Source: Marinobacterium sediminicola (GTDB taxonomy: Bacteria > Pseudomonadota > Gammaproteobacteria > Pseudomonadales > Balneatricaceae). Taken from it: a stretch of DNA of 64,000 nucleotides. The notes under the pieces are model-generated. The model saw only the letters and a list, made by a program, of their open reading frames with translations, searched no databases and was not told where the DNA came from. Below are positions 1 through 8,639 of this stretch, in pieces. Numbering within the stretch: position 1 is the first letter of the stretch; each line of letters opens with the position of its first letter. The position numbers and the translations under genes are program-made. Location: positions 1,054,001 through 1,118,000 of the forward strand of contig NZ_CP092123.1 in NCBI RefSeq assembly GCF_022343685.1, written 5' to 3'.

Positions 1-2
1 CA

Positions 3-377
3 GGCAATACCTACAACGATACGTCTGATGAAGACAGTGCCGAGACACATGCTGCGCTGATGCAGGAAGCGGCTCGCATTGGTGTGGCCTTTGTCCACAT
101 CATGCGCTCGCCGGTGCCCGAGATCGATGCGTTTGCACTGGCGCGTGAGCATTTCAACGGCGCTCTGATTCTGAACGACAGCTTTGAACCGGAGACAGCG
201 GCAGCAGCCATTGATGAAGGGCTGGGTGACGCGGTCTCTTTTGCCCGTCACTTTATTGCCAACCCGGACCTTGTCACACGTATCCGCAAGGGGCTGGCGC
301 TGTCTCGCTTCGATCGCAAAACCATTTATACCCCGGGGGCAGCCGGATATACCGACTACCCCGCAGCGGCTGAGTAA
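3..377 (+). CDS. Old Yellow Enzyme family NADH:flavin oxidoreductase, C-terminal part (cut by window edge)
   Basis: The reading frame is already open at the left edge, so the N-terminus lies outside the window. About 124 C-terminal residues are visible. They match the end of the FMN-binding TIM barrel of alkene reductases (NemA/OYE type): a segment resembling GNTYND, a beta strand with a GALILND-like motif, then the FMN phosphate-binding region with the DAVSFARHFIANPDL signature. This signature (G/S-R-x-x-I-A-N-P-D-L) is characteristic of the family. Such enzymes reduce activated C=C bonds with NAD(P)H. It lies 15 bp upstream of etfB and may be co-transcribed with it. The substrate cannot be told from this fragment. 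Confidence 0.8.
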   Translation, partial: GNTYNDTSDEDSAETHAALMQEAARIGVAFVHIMRSPVPEIDAFALAREHFNGALILNDSFEPETAAAAIDEGLGDAVSFARHFIANPDLVTRIRKGLALSRFDRKTIYTPGAAGYTDYPAAAE

Positions 378-392
378 TCCGAGGAAAACACT

Positions 393-1142
393 ATGAAAGT
401 TCTTGTACCGGTTAAGCGTGTCATCGACTACAACGTAAAGGTACGTGTGAAGTCAGACGGCACGGGCGTGGACCTGAACAATGTCAAAATGGCGATCAAT
501 CCGTTCGACGAGATTGCCGTTGAGGAGGCGGTGCGCCTGAAAGAAGCCGGCACGGCAACGGAAGTGGTCGTGGTAAGCATCGGTCCCAAGGCCAGTCAGG
601 AAGTGCTGCGTACCGCTCTGGCGGTTGGCGCTGATCGCGCCATTCATCTGGAAAGCGATGTTGATCTGGAGCCGTTGGCCGTTGCCAAGTGTCTCAAACA
701 GGTCGTTGCCGACGAGCAGCCCCAGTTGGTGATTTGTGGCAAGCAGGCAATTGATGACGATTCCAACCAGACCGGCCAGATGCTGGCGGCGCTGTTGGGC
801 TGGCCGCAGGGAACCTTCGCATCAGAAGTGACCCCGGAAGGTAATGCGATCAAGGTGACCCGCGAGATCGATGGTGGTCTGGAAACCCTTCAACTTAACC
901 TGCCAGCGGTAGTGACCAGCGACTTGCGTCTGAACGAGCCTCGCTATGCCTCTTTGCCCAATATCATGAAGGCGAAAAAGAAGCCGCTGGACTCCAGGCC
1001 GGTCACCGAACTGGGTATCGATGTGGCGACGCGCCTGAAGGCGGTCAACTATGCACCGCCGGCTGCGCGTAAAGGTGGTATCAAGGTTGAAAATGTGGCC
1101 GAGCTGATCGAAAAGCTGCGCCAGGAAGCCCGTGTGATCTGA
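393..1142 (+). CDS. etfB: Electron transfer flavoprotein beta subunit
   Basis: This 249-residue protein has the usual EtfB length and N-terminus ([13 protein letters not shown]). It carries the conserved AMP-binding region with the [13 protein letters not shown] motif (around residues 116-130) and the EtfB signature ending in [27 protein letters not shown]. EtfAB is a cytoplasmic FAD/AMP heterodimer that takes electrons from acyl-CoA dehydrogenases and passes them to ETF-quinone oxidoreductase. A ribosome-binding site (GAGGAAAA) precedes the ATG. Its place at the head of an island with eight ACAD subunits fits its use as their common acceptor. Confidence 0.96.
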   Translation: MKVLVPVKRVIDYNVKVRVKSDGTGVDLNNVKMAINPFDEIAVEEAVRLKEAGTATEVVVVSIGPKASQEVLRTALAVGADRAIHLESDVDLEPLAVAKCLKQVVADEQPQLVICGKQAIDDDSNQTGQMLAALLGWPQGTFASEVTPEGNAIKVTREIDGGLETLQLNLPAVVTSDLRLNEPRYASLPNIMKAKKKPLDSRPVTELGIDVATRLKAVNYAPPAARKGGIKVENVAELIEKLRQEARVI

Positions 1143-1153
1143 AGGTGATGATG

Positions 1154-2089
1154 ATGAAAATTCTTGTAGTTGCAGAACATGATAACCAGCAGTTGAACGC
1201 GGTGACGCTGAATGTCGTCGAGGCTGCAACACGTCTGGGCGGTGAGATCGATATCCTGGTGGCGGGCGAAGGCTGTCAAACGGTAGCAGAACAGGCCGCT
1301 GCGGTTGCCAGCGTCAATCGTGTCCTGCTGGCCGATGCTGCGCATTACGCTGGCCAGCTGGCCGAAGAGCTGGCGCTGCTGGTTGTCGAAACGGTACAGC
1401 AGGGTGGCTATCAGGCCGTTCTGGCGCCGAGTTCGACTTCCGGCAAGAACCTGACACCGCGTGTCGCGGCTCTGCTGGATGTGGCTCAGGTTTCGGATGT
1501 TATTGAAATTAAAGGGGGTGGCAGTTATGTGCGCCCCATATATGCTGGTAATGTCATGCTGACAGTGGAGTCAGCGGAGCCCGTACAGGTGCTGACCGTG
1601 CGTCCGACCGCATTCGATGCGGCGGCTCAGGGTGGTTCTGCCGAGATCGTCAGTGTAACCGCATCTGCGTCTGTCGGTGTTTCGGCACTGGTGGGTCGTG
1701 AACTGAGCAAGTCTGATCGTCCGGAGCTGGGTTCTGCCGACGTGGTAGTGTCCGGCGGCCGCGGGTTGGGTGACGGTGACAAGTACCGTCAGGTGCTTGA
1801 GCCCTTGGCCGACAAGCTGGGGGCTGCTCTGGGGGCGTCCCGTGCTGCAGTGGATGCCGGCTTTGTACCCAATGATTATCAGGTCGGCCAGACCGGCAAG
1901 ATCGTCGCGCCACAGCTCTATGTGGCGGTGGGGATCTCGGGGGCCATCCAGCACCTGGCCGGCATGAGTGACTCCAAAGTGATCGTCGCCATCAACAAGG
2001 ATGCAGATGCGCCGATCTTCCAGATCGCAGATTACGGTCTGGAGGCGGATCTGTTCGAAGCCGTGCCTGAACTGACCCGCCAGCTTTAA
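1154..2089 (+). CDS. etfA: Electron transfer flavoprotein alpha subunit
   Basis: This is the FAD-binding partner of EtfB. The N-terminal domain begins [11 protein letters not shown]. The C-terminal FAD domain contains [41 protein letters not shown] (read in parts), the [16 protein letters not shown] segment and [13 protein letters not shown], all hallmark EtfA motifs. Four possible in-frame starts lie together (GTG at 1145, then ATG at 1148, 1151 and 1154). The AAGG at 1142-1145 is best spaced for 1154, so that start is chosen. The gene follows etfB with almost no gap, so the two are translationally linked. After its stop comes a 100-bp gap with a strong inverted repeat. Confidence 0.95.
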   Translation: MKILVVAEHDNQQLNAVTLNVVEAATRLGGEIDILVAGEGCQTVAEQAAAVASVNRVLLADAAHYAGQLAEELALLVVETVQQGGYQAVLAPSSTSGKNLTPRVAALLDVAQVSDVIEIKGGGSYVRPIYAGNVMLTVESAEPVQVLTVRPTAFDAAAQGGSAEIVSVTASASVGVSALVGRELSKSDRPELGSADVVVSGGRGLGDGDKYRQVLEPLADKLGAALGASRAAVDAGFVPNDYQVGQTGKIVAPQLYVAVGISGAIQHLAGMSDSKVIVAINKDADAPIFQIADYGLEADLFEAVPELTRQL

Positions 2090-2107
2090 CGCGCTATAAC
2101 GTTTAAC

Positions 2108-2158
2108 ACGAGCCCGCTGCCCTTTCAGTGCAATGTGTGACCAACAGCACGGGCTCGT
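2108..2158. repeat. 9-bp perfect inverted repeat between etfA and the luxR-type gene
   Basis: ACGAGCCCG at 2108-2116 is matched by CGGGCTCGT at 2150-2158. With a small bulge the pairing extends a few bases inward (GCTG with CAGC). There is no T-run after it, so it is not a typical intrinsic terminator. It could be a structured 3' end for etfBA, a leader hairpin, or a binding site for the downstream regulator. Confidence 0.5.
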
Positions 2159-2193
2159 CAGACCCTACGACTACAATAACAGGGGTACATTAC

Positions 2194-3351
2194 ATGAACC
2201 GAATGGATGTAGAGCAGCTAGACAGTCTGCTATCCGCTTTGTACGAAGCCACTCTGGACAACAGCCAATGGGCTGATCCGCTGGAGCAGCTGCGTGCATT
2301 GTTTTCTGCCAACTATGTAACCCTGATTCTTAAAATGCCCGATACCCAGGATGAAGATGATCTTGGATTGATGGTATCGGTTGGAGACATGAAGGACTCA
2401 GGAGAAGTGGTGTACTTCCCGTATCGCCACAACCTGACACCCTTCGTGAACCAGCCGCCGGACAAGGTGTTTACTGAAGAAGATCTGATGACGTCCGAGG
2501 AGTGGCACGACAGTCCCTATCGTGTCCACTGGTGCGCTCCAAACGACGTTTACCACGTGATGGCAGTGGATATTTCCACGCCTGACTCGGGTACCTTGCG
2601 TTTTCGAGTCACCCGCGGCGAAGCCTCCCCCCCTTTTACCGCCGATGACAAGGAGTTGTGTGCTTTCCTGCTGCCGCACCTGAGACGTGCGCTGAATATC
2701 CGTAATCTGCTGGATCGCAGCCAGACTCTGGGCTCACTCTATTCAAAGGCGATCAGCCGCCTGTCGATTGCCACAGTGCTGATCGACGAGAATGGGCAGG
2801 TGCTGGATCAGAACGTATTTGCCCGTGAAATCCTCGAAAGTGGCGACGGCCTCAAACTTGTGGGCGGTCGTCTCGAGGCCAGTTACCCCAGTGATAACCG
2901 TGACTTGCGCCGTTTGATCAAGGAAGCGTTCGAATCCAAGCCTGGCGAGAATGGCCACAAGCTGCCCGAGGCGATGTCGATCACTCGGCCTTCAGGCGAA
3001 GTCAGCCTCGGTGTGGTGATTGAATCCATTCCTTCGACAGCCTGGGCTGAAGGCAAGGGGCAGCCTGCCGCCGTTGTCTATATTCGCGATGCGGTCGGGA
3101 AGTCTCAGGCCAGTAACGAGGTGGCGAAAAAGCTCTTCGGACTGACGCCCGCCGAGACCGCACTGTCGATCCAGCTCGCCAATGGTTTGTCGCTGGAGGA
3201 AGCGGCAGAAGCGCTGAACATTCGCCGCAATACCGCACGTGCGCATCTGCGAGCGATCTTCTCCAAGACCGGGGTGCGTCGCCAGACGGAGCTGGTGCGT
3301 ATCTTCCTCAACAGCGTTGCTGCTCTGGGACAAGGTGATCAGGAAGACTGA
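2194..3351 (+). CDS. LuxR-type transcriptional regulator (TeiR-like architecture)
   Basis: This protein has 385 residues from the ATG at 2194, preceded by AGGGG. An upstream in-frame ATG (2128) lacks a ribosome-binding site and lies inside the inverted repeat region. The last ~65 residues form a LuxR/GerE helix-turn-helix (FGLTPAETALSIQLANG...AAEALNI...TARAHLRAIFSKTGV). The N-terminal ~300 residues form a PAS/GAF-like sensory region without a receiver Asp domain. Length and domain order recall TeiR, the LuxR-type activator of steroid catabolism in Comamonas. That similarity is architectural only. It sits upstream of the SDR and DUF1302/1329 genes, so it is a candidate activator of the island. 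Confidence 0.85.
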   Translation: MNRMDVEQLDSLLSALYEATLDNSQWADPLEQLRALFSANYVTLILKMPDTQDEDDLGLMVSVGDMKDSGEVVYFPYRHNLTPFVNQPPDKVFTEEDLMTSEEWHDSPYRVHWCAPNDVYHVMAVDISTPDSGTLRFRVTRGEASPPFTADDKELCAFLLPHLRRALNIRNLLDRSQTLGSLYSKAISRLSIATVLIDENGQVLDQNVFAREILESGDGLKLVGGRLEASYPSDNRDLRRLIKEAFESKPGENGHKLPEAMSITRPSGEVSLGVVIESIPSTAWAEGKGQPAAVVYIRDAVGKSQASNEVAKKLFGLTPAETALSIQLANGLSLEEAAEALNIRRNTARAHLRAIFSKTGVRRQTELVRIFLNSVAALGQGDQED

Positions 3352-3429
3352 ATTTAAACCTCGTCCTGTTGCAGTATGTGAATGATCCCGGGCTGTTGCA
3401 CTCTGTTGTAAAACAGAGGAGGGACAGCC

Positions 3430-4260
3430 ATGGGACAAGTTGCTTTCATCACCGGTGCCAGTCGCGGCATCGGTCGTGCCACCGCGATCGCTTTTGCTCG
3501 TGCCGGCTATGATCTGGCTTTGAGTGCCCGCACCCTCGAAGAGGGGGAAACCCATACTCATGCTGTACGCCATGCTGACGGCTCGGCACTGGGCGGCAGT
3601 CTTAACCGTACCGCCGCTGAAGCACGTCAATACGGTGTGGACGTGAAGGTGTTCCGGATGGACCTGCTGGATTCCGATTCGGTGATTCAGGCAGCCGATC
3701 AGGTGCTGGAACATTTTGGTCGAGTCGACGTGCTGATCAACAACGCTGTCTATCAGGGCAGTGATCTCAACCTGCCGTTCATGTCTCTGGAGCCCGAAAC
3801 GTTGGAACGGGTTGCCCAAGGCTACATTCTTGCGCCTTTTCTGCTGACCCGCAGGCTGATGCCGCGGATGCTGGAGCAGGGTGGTGCCACCATCATCAAC
3901 ATGACTTCCGGGGCTGGCGAGAGTGACCCGCCGGTAGCGGCTGGCAAGGGTGGCTGGGGTTACGCCTATGGAGCCGGCAAGGCAGCCGTTTCCCGTCTGT
4001 CCGGCATTCTCTGTCGGGAGCTGGGTGATCAGGGCATTCGCGCCTTCACCGTCAATCCGGGTGTCGTTACCACCGAAACTCTCAAGGCTACGATCGGTGA
4101 CAAGGGACTGATTGCCCTGCGCAATGGCTCGGCACCGCCGGAGCTGCCCGCCGCCGTGTTGCTCTGGTTGGCTCAACATCCGGAGGCAAACGAATACCGC
4201 TATCAAACGATCAATGCACAGCCCCTTGCTCGTGAGAAGGGGATTCTGCCTGGAGGCTGA
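3430..4260 (+). CDS. Short-chain dehydrogenase/reductase (SDR)
   Basis: This 276-residue classical SDR has the Rossmann motif TGASRGIG at residues 8-15, the NNA motif (LINNAVYQG), a catalytic Ser in INMTSGAG and Tyr/Lys in YGAGKAAV. An insertion of about 25 residues after beta-2 and an unusual 'PPVAAGKGGWGYAYG' stretch before the catalytic Tyr distinguish it from the other SDRs here. It should oxidise or reduce a hydroxyl/keto group with NAD(P). A strong ribosome-binding site (GAGGAGGGA) sits upstream. It lies between the regulator and the outer-membrane genes. The substrate is unknown. Confidence 0.88.
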   Translation: MGQVAFITGASRGIGRATAIAFARAGYDLALSARTLEEGETHTHAVRHADGSALGGSLNRTAAEARQYGVDVKVFRMDLLDSDSVIQAADQVLEHFGRVDVLINNAVYQGSDLNLPFMSLEPETLERVAQGYILAPFLLTRRLMPRMLEQGGATIINMTSGAGESDPPVAAGKGGWGYAYGAGKAAVSRLSGILCRELGDQGIRAFTVNPGVVTTETLKATIGDKGLIALRNGSAPPELPAAVLLWLAQHPEANEYRYQTINAQPLAREKGILPGG

Positions 4261-4282
4261 TGCGAGAGGATCGGGGTGTCTC

Positions 4283-4300
4283 TAGTCTGGATGAACGATG
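4283..4300 (+). promoter_or_regulatory. Conserved 18-bp operator-like element, copy 1 (upstream of DUF1302 gene)
   Basis: TAGTCTGGATGAACGATG, 88 bp before the DUF1302 start. It matches the element seen at four other promoters in this window (13 of 18 positions invariant across all five). The core GTC-N6-GAC half-sites form an imperfect palindrome, degenerate here (AAC). It is probably a binding site for a dimeric regulator. Confidence 0.7.
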
Positions 4301-4388
4301 AGGCGGGCGGTCACCTCCCCGAGCATGTTGTCGTGGCGTTTTATAGCCGCACTACAACAAAAAAAATCATGCTCATTGGAGGGCACGA

Positions 4389-6017
4389 ATGATTAACAAA
4401 AGGACCTTCGCCGGACCCAAGGGGTTTGCCCCTCTGGCGCTGGCGCTCGCTGTCAGTCAGGCTCAGGCATTCGAGACAGTCTACCTGGGGGATGACACGA
4501 CTCTGGATGCGTCGATCACTCTTTCCTATACCGCCTCTGCAAGAACCTCTTCACCTTCAGATGTATATCTGAATAATCCCAATTACGACGATGCGACTCG
4601 CAACTTTGATCAGGGCAGCCTGATCAACAATCGCGTCAACGCACTGGGTGAAATTCGTTTGCGTCATGACAACGTCGGTGCATTGCTGCGTGGCAGCGTG
4701 TTCTACGATGATGTCTATCGCAGCAGCAATGACAACGACTCGGTCGATACCATCAACAAGATCGGTGCCGTTAACCGGTTTACCGATACCACTCGTGAAA
4801 TCAGCGGCTATGATCCGCGTCTGCTGGATGCCTTCGTCTACGGCAATTTCGTCATTGGTGATGATACCTACCTGTCGGTCAAAGCCGGTCGTCATATCGT
4901 TGCCTGGGGCGAGAGCCTGTTCTTCCCCAATATCAGCCAGGGACAGCTGCCGGTGGACGCGGCGGTGTTCAACGTACCGGGTACTGAAGCCAAGGAAGGG
5001 TATCTGCCGGTGGGCCAGCTGTCGGCCAGCCTGACCCTGACCGATAACCTGACCCTGACCGGTTTTTACCAGTACGACTGGGAGAAAACCCGCCTGAATC
5101 CGGTGGGGGACTTTTTTGGTAGTGATTTCTATGGGCCGGGGGCAGAATTTATTCGCACTGACTTCGGAAACATTAACTATGCTGGCGAAATAAAACCCAG
5201 CGACAGTGGTCAGTGGGGTATTGGTGCCCGTTACCTTATGGGGGACAGCACCGAGATTGGCCTGTTCCACTATCGATACCATGATCGCGTCGGGGCCATA
5301 CTTACAGATATTTCAGATAATGGAAGCACGCGCTATTCATCATTCGATAGTTTCAAAGGATGCACATCAAGCGATTTAGGTTGTTTCCAACTTGGATATT
5401 TTGACGATATCAAACTGACCGGTGTCAGCATTAGTTCCAAAGTGGGCGATGTTCAAATCGGCGGTGATATCAGTTATCGCGATAACGCCCCGGTGTATGT
5501 CGCATCTTCTGTGAGTGGTCTTCTCCCTCCTGAGCCCACTCGTGGCAGTTATCTGCAAACCAACCTGAACGGTGTGTATATCCTCGGCCCAAGTGCCTTG
5601 GCACATCAGACCACGTTGATGGCTGAAGTGGTGCACCAGCGTATTCACGATATCGACAAACTTACGATCACTTCCAGCGCAGGTTCCACAGAGTACGATT
5701 TGGCTGAATACGACGGACAGACCCGCGATAACGCTGTGCTGGCTGCCGCCGTCTTCATGGATTACCCCAACCTGTTCAGTGGCTGGGATCTGACCACCAA
5801 GGCGATCTGGACCCAGAATCTGGATGGCAGCGGCTTTGCCGGTGCCGGTCTGGGCCGTGATGAGAAGCGCCTGACGCTGGGGGCCGACTTCAAATACCTG
5901 GGCAACATGCAGGTAGGTCTGACCTGGGTGAACTACCTCAGCTCGGCCAATCTCGACAAGGGCCGCACCATGGCTGACCGCGACTATGTTTCGCTCAGCG
6001 CCAAATACACCTTCTAA
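4389..6017 (+). CDS. DUF1302 family outer-membrane protein
   Basis: This 542-residue protein has an N-terminal signal peptide (cleavage predicted after AQA at residue 27). It is rich in alternating beta-strand segments and ends with an aromatic residue (SAKYTF), as expected for an outer-membrane beta barrel. Sequence features such as VKAGRHIVAWGESLFFPNIS and the glycine/aromatic-rich barrel strands are typical of DUF1302. Members usually sit next to a DUF1329 gene, as here, in clusters for degrading sterols, terpenoids or other hydrophobic compounds, and are thought to help uptake across the outer membrane. That role is inferred from context. A GGAGGG ribosome-binding site precedes the ATG. 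Confidence 0.9.
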   Translation: MINKRTFAGPKGFAPLALALAVSQAQAFETVYLGDDTTLDASITLSYTASARTSSPSDVYLNNPNYDDATRNFDQGSLINNRVNALGEIRLRHDNVGALLRGSVFYDDVYRSSNDNDSVDTINKIGAVNRFTDTTREISGYDPRLLDAFVYGNFVIGDDTYLSVKAGRHIVAWGESLFFPNISQGQLPVDAAVFNVPGTEAKEGYLPVGQLSASLTLTDNLTLTGFYQYDWEKTRLNPVGDFFGSDFYGPGAEFIRTDFGNINYAGEIKPSDSGQWGIGARYLMGDSTEIGLFHYRYHDRVGAILTDISDNGSTRYSSFDSFKGCTSSDLGCFQLGYFDDIKLTGVSISSKVGDVQIGGDISYRDNAPVYVASSVSGLLPPEPTRGSYLQTNLNGVYILGPSALAHQTTLMAEVVHQRIHDIDKLTITSSAGSTEYDLAEYDGQTRDNAVLAAAVFMDYPNLFSGWDLTTKAIWTQNLDGSGFAGAGLGRDEKRLTLGADFKYLGNMQVGLTWVNYLSSANLDKGRTMADRDYVSLSAKYTF

Positions 6018-6034
6018 TCGGCAGGGATGATGAT

Positions 6035-7414
6035 ATGAAATTGAAGTACACCATGCTGGCAGCGGGCGTTGCGCTGCAGACGACATTGATCGCGGGTACG
6101 GCGCTGGCAGCAGCTACGGCTGAGGAACTGGCCGAGCTGGGAACCACGCGTACCTGTGTGGGGGCTCTTAAGGCGGGCAACGCCGAGGGCACGATTCCCG
6201 AGTGGAGCGGCAAGTGGCAGGGCGTGCCTGAACACGTCAACTTCCAGGGCACCGGCAACCATCCGATCGATCCCTATCCGGAAGACAAGCCTCTGTTTGT
6301 GATTACGGCACAGAACATGGATCAGTACGCCGACAAGCTGTCGGCGGGGCAGAAAGCCCTGTTCGACAAGTATCCGGATACGTTCACAATGCCGATCTAT
6401 CCCTCGCGCCGTGATTTCCGCTTCCCGGATAACGTCTGTGACGTTACCCGCAAGAATGCCGAAACGGCGAAGCTGGTGGATAACGGTGAAGGTGTCGAGG
6501 CCACAACCGGTGGCATTCTCTTCCCCTTCCCGAAAACCGGTCTGGAACTGCTGTGGACATCCTCCATCTTCACTTACCGTCCGTGGACTGAAGAGCTGAT
6601 CTCCGACAACGCCTACGTCCTGGAAGATGGCAACATCAACTGGGGCCGAGTGAAGTCCCGTAACCTGGCACCGCACCTGAAGCCGGGTACCAGCGGCCCG
6701 ACTGAAGGTCAGTCCTCCTTCTACCTGAACGAAACCATCCTGCCTGAACGTGATCGTGGCGAGATCAATACCGGGATGGAGTTCTGGAACCATACCGCCG
6801 AACCCCGCCAGAGCTGGCGTTATGACCCGGGCACCCGTCGTGTCCGCCAGTCTCCGGAATATGGTTACGACATGTCCTTCCCGGGTACCGGTGGCTCCAT
6901 CACCGTGGATGAAGTACGTATCTTCAATGGTTCGCCACAACGATATGACTGGAAGATCGTCGGTCAGCAGGAGATGTACATCCCGTACAACACCTACCGC
7001 CTGCATTCTGCTGACATCAGCTATGACGAACTGCTGACGCCGGGCCACGCCAACCCGGAACACATGCGTTACGAGCTGCAGCGCGTATGGGTGCTGGAAG
7101 GCAACCTCAAGGGCGACTACCGCCATATCTACGGCAAGCGTCACATGTATATCGATGCCGACACCTGGTTCATGGTGATGGCTGATAACTATGACGCGCG
7201 TGGAGGCCTCTGGCGTACCTCGATGGTGAATTACTTCTACGCCTATGAGGTACAGACCTGGCAGGCAGGCGTGGGCTTCTACCACGACCTGCAGGCGGGC
7301 AGCTACCTGGCGTTTAACCTGGTTAACGAGCAACCCAAGGCGTACACGCTGAATCGTGGCACCTTGTCCGACCGTGACTTCGGGCCTCAGGCCGCACGTC
7401 GAGCCGGGCTTTAA
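6035..7414 (+). CDS. DUF1329 family outer-membrane/periplasmic protein
   Basis: This 459-residue protein has a signal peptide (MKLKYTMLAAGVALQ..., cleavage near residue 25). Family features include ELGTTRTCVGALKAGNAEGTIPEW near the mature N-terminus, QSWRYDPGTRRVRQSPEYGYD in the middle and MYIDADTWFMVMADNYDARGGLWR late in the protein, all typical of DUF1329 (LolA/LolB-like fold). It is 17 bp after the DUF1302 gene, so the two are surely co-expressed. The proposed role is delivery of a hydrophobic substrate to or through its DUF1302 partner. This is not proven for the family as a whole. Confidence 0.9.
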   Translation: MKLKYTMLAAGVALQTTLIAGTALAAATAEELAELGTTRTCVGALKAGNAEGTIPEWSGKWQGVPEHVNFQGTGNHPIDPYPEDKPLFVITAQNMDQYADKLSAGQKALFDKYPDTFTMPIYPSRRDFRFPDNVCDVTRKNAETAKLVDNGEGVEATTGGILFPFPKTGLELLWTSSIFTYRPWTEELISDNAYVLEDGNINWGRVKSRNLAPHLKPGTSGPTEGQSSFYLNETILPERDRGEINTGMEFWNHTAEPRQSWRYDPGTRRVRQSPEYGYDMSFPGTGGSITVDEVRIFNGSPQRYDWKIVGQQEMYIPYNTYRLHSADISYDELLTPGHANPEHMRYELQRVWVLEGNLKGDYRHIYGKRHMYIDADTWFMVMADNYDARGGLWRTSMVNYFYAYEVQTWQAGVGFYHDLQAGSYLAFNLVNEQPKAYTLNRGTLSDRDFGPQAARRAGL

Positions 7415-7422
7415 GCCTTAAC

Positions 7423-7442
7423 GGGCACCCTTCGGGGTGCCC
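7423..7442 (+). terminator. Hairpin between DUF1329 and ACAD genes
   Basis: GGGCACCC (7423-7430), a TTCG tetraloop and GGGTGCCC (7435-7442) form a very stable 8-bp stem. There is no T-run after it, so it may be an RNA-processing or attenuating hairpin that sets different expression of the outer-membrane and ACAD genes, rather than a full terminator. Confidence 0.6.
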
Positions 7443-7472
7443 ATCTTCACAACCAACGGGGAGCGATGAACC

Positions 7473-8639
7473 ATGGAGTTCCGCTTTACAGAAGAGCAGC
7501 AGATGATTCGTGAAACCGCGGCCGGTTTCTTCGCCGACTGCTCGACCTCCGCCGCAGTGCGAGAGGCGATGGCCACCGAGCGTGGTTATGACCTGTCGCT
7601 CTGGCGGCAGATCTGTGACGACCTTTATCTGCACGCGATCACACTGCCAGAGTCCATTGGCGGTATGGGGCTGGGATATGTCGAACTGATTGCCGTCATG
7701 GAGCAGATGGGGCGCTATCTGGTGTGTGCACCCTATTTTTCCACAGTCTGTCAGGCGGTTCCCGCGTTGCAGCTGGCAGGAGCCGAGGCTGTGTCAGGCC
7801 CCTGGCTGGAACGGATATTGGGCGGGGAGACCGCAACCCTGGCATGGATTGGGCAGGAGCAGCCCGGTTGCGAGGCCGTGACAGCGACCTGTGAGGCGGT
7901 CGAAGATGGCTTCCTGTTGTCCGGTGACTACCGTCTGGTCGTGGATGGCCACAGCGCCGACATTCTGGTGTTGGCTGCACGACAGGCCGGCACGGAAGGT
8001 CGAGAAGGTATCAGTCTGTTCGTAGTGGATGCGGGTACCCAGGGGATAGAACGTCAGTGGACACCGACGCTGGATCAGACCCGGCACTTGGGTCGGATAC
8101 AGGTCGACAACCTGATGCTGCAGGCTGAGGCCTGTCTGGGCAACTCTGGCGAAGCCGGGGCTGTACTGGAACAGGTGCAGCAGCTCGCCACCATCGCTCT
8201 GGCAGCGGAGCAGATGGGTGGTGCCCAGCAGGTACAGGACTTGGCCGTCCAGTACACCCTCGAACGTGAGCAGTTCAATCGCCCCATCGCCAGTTTTCAG
8301 GCGATCAAGCACAAGGCCGCGGACATGATGCTGCGCACTGAGGTGGCCCGTTCCGCCTGTTATTACGCCGCCTGCATCGCCGATGAAGCCTGGCAGGGAG
8401 GCGCCATGGCCGCCGAGTTGCCTGAGGCCGGAGCGGTCGCCAAGTCCTACTGCTCTGATGCCTATTTCCGAAACGCTGGTGAGGCGCTGCAGATGCACGG
8501 TGGGGTCGGCTTCACCTGGGAATACGACGTTCACCTGTATTTCAAGCGTGCCAAAGCCAGCGAATTGATGTTGGGCACGGCCAGCGAGCATCGTGAAACC
8601 CTGGCCAAGTTGTTACTGGATGGAGGAGCCAACGCATGA
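7473..8639 (+). CDS. Acyl-CoA dehydrogenase, beta-type subunit
   Basis: This 388-residue ACAD-fold protein starts MEFRFTEEQQ. It has the flavin-contacting QFNRPIASFQAIKHKAADM segment (~residues 268-286) and a C-terminal LQMHGGVGFTWEYDVHLYFKRAK motif. The middle domain is diverged compared with the alpha-type ACADs and lacks the E-P-x-A-G-S-D loop. This matches the half-active partner in alpha2-beta2 ACADs of steroid catabolism. Its gene overlaps the next ACAD gene by 4 bp (ATGA), so the two products are likely a heterotetramer that desaturates a CoA ester and donates electrons to ETF. A GGGGAG ribosome-binding site precedes it. Confidence 0.88.
   Translation: MEFRFTEEQQMIRETAAGFFADCSTSAAVREAMATERGYDLSLWRQICDDLYLHAITLPESIGGMGLGYVELIAVMEQMGRYLVCAPYFSTVCQAVPALQLAGAEAVSGPWLERILGGETATLAWIGQEQPGCEAVTATCEAVEDGFLLSGDYRLVVDGHSADILVLAARQAGTEGREGISLFVVDAGTQGIERQWTPTLDQTRHLGRIQVDNLMLQAEACLGNSGEAGAVLEQVQQLATIALAAEQMGGAQQVQDLAVQYTLEREQFNRPIASFQAIKHKAADMMLRTEVARSACYYAACIADEAWQGGAMAAELPEAGAVAKSYCSDAYFRNAGEALQMHGGVGFTWEYDVHLYFKRAKASELMLGTASEHRETLAKLLLDGGANA

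Noticed and set aside
2992-4206. Long open frame (404 codons) on the minus strand opposite the LuxR and SDR genes
   Set aside because: It has no ribosome-binding site or recognisable domain, and spans two well-supported genes; it is a by-product of high-GC codon use.
6014-7333. 439-codon minus-strand frame opposite the DUF1329 gene
   Set aside because: DUF1329 has a signal peptide and family motifs; the antisense frame has neither.
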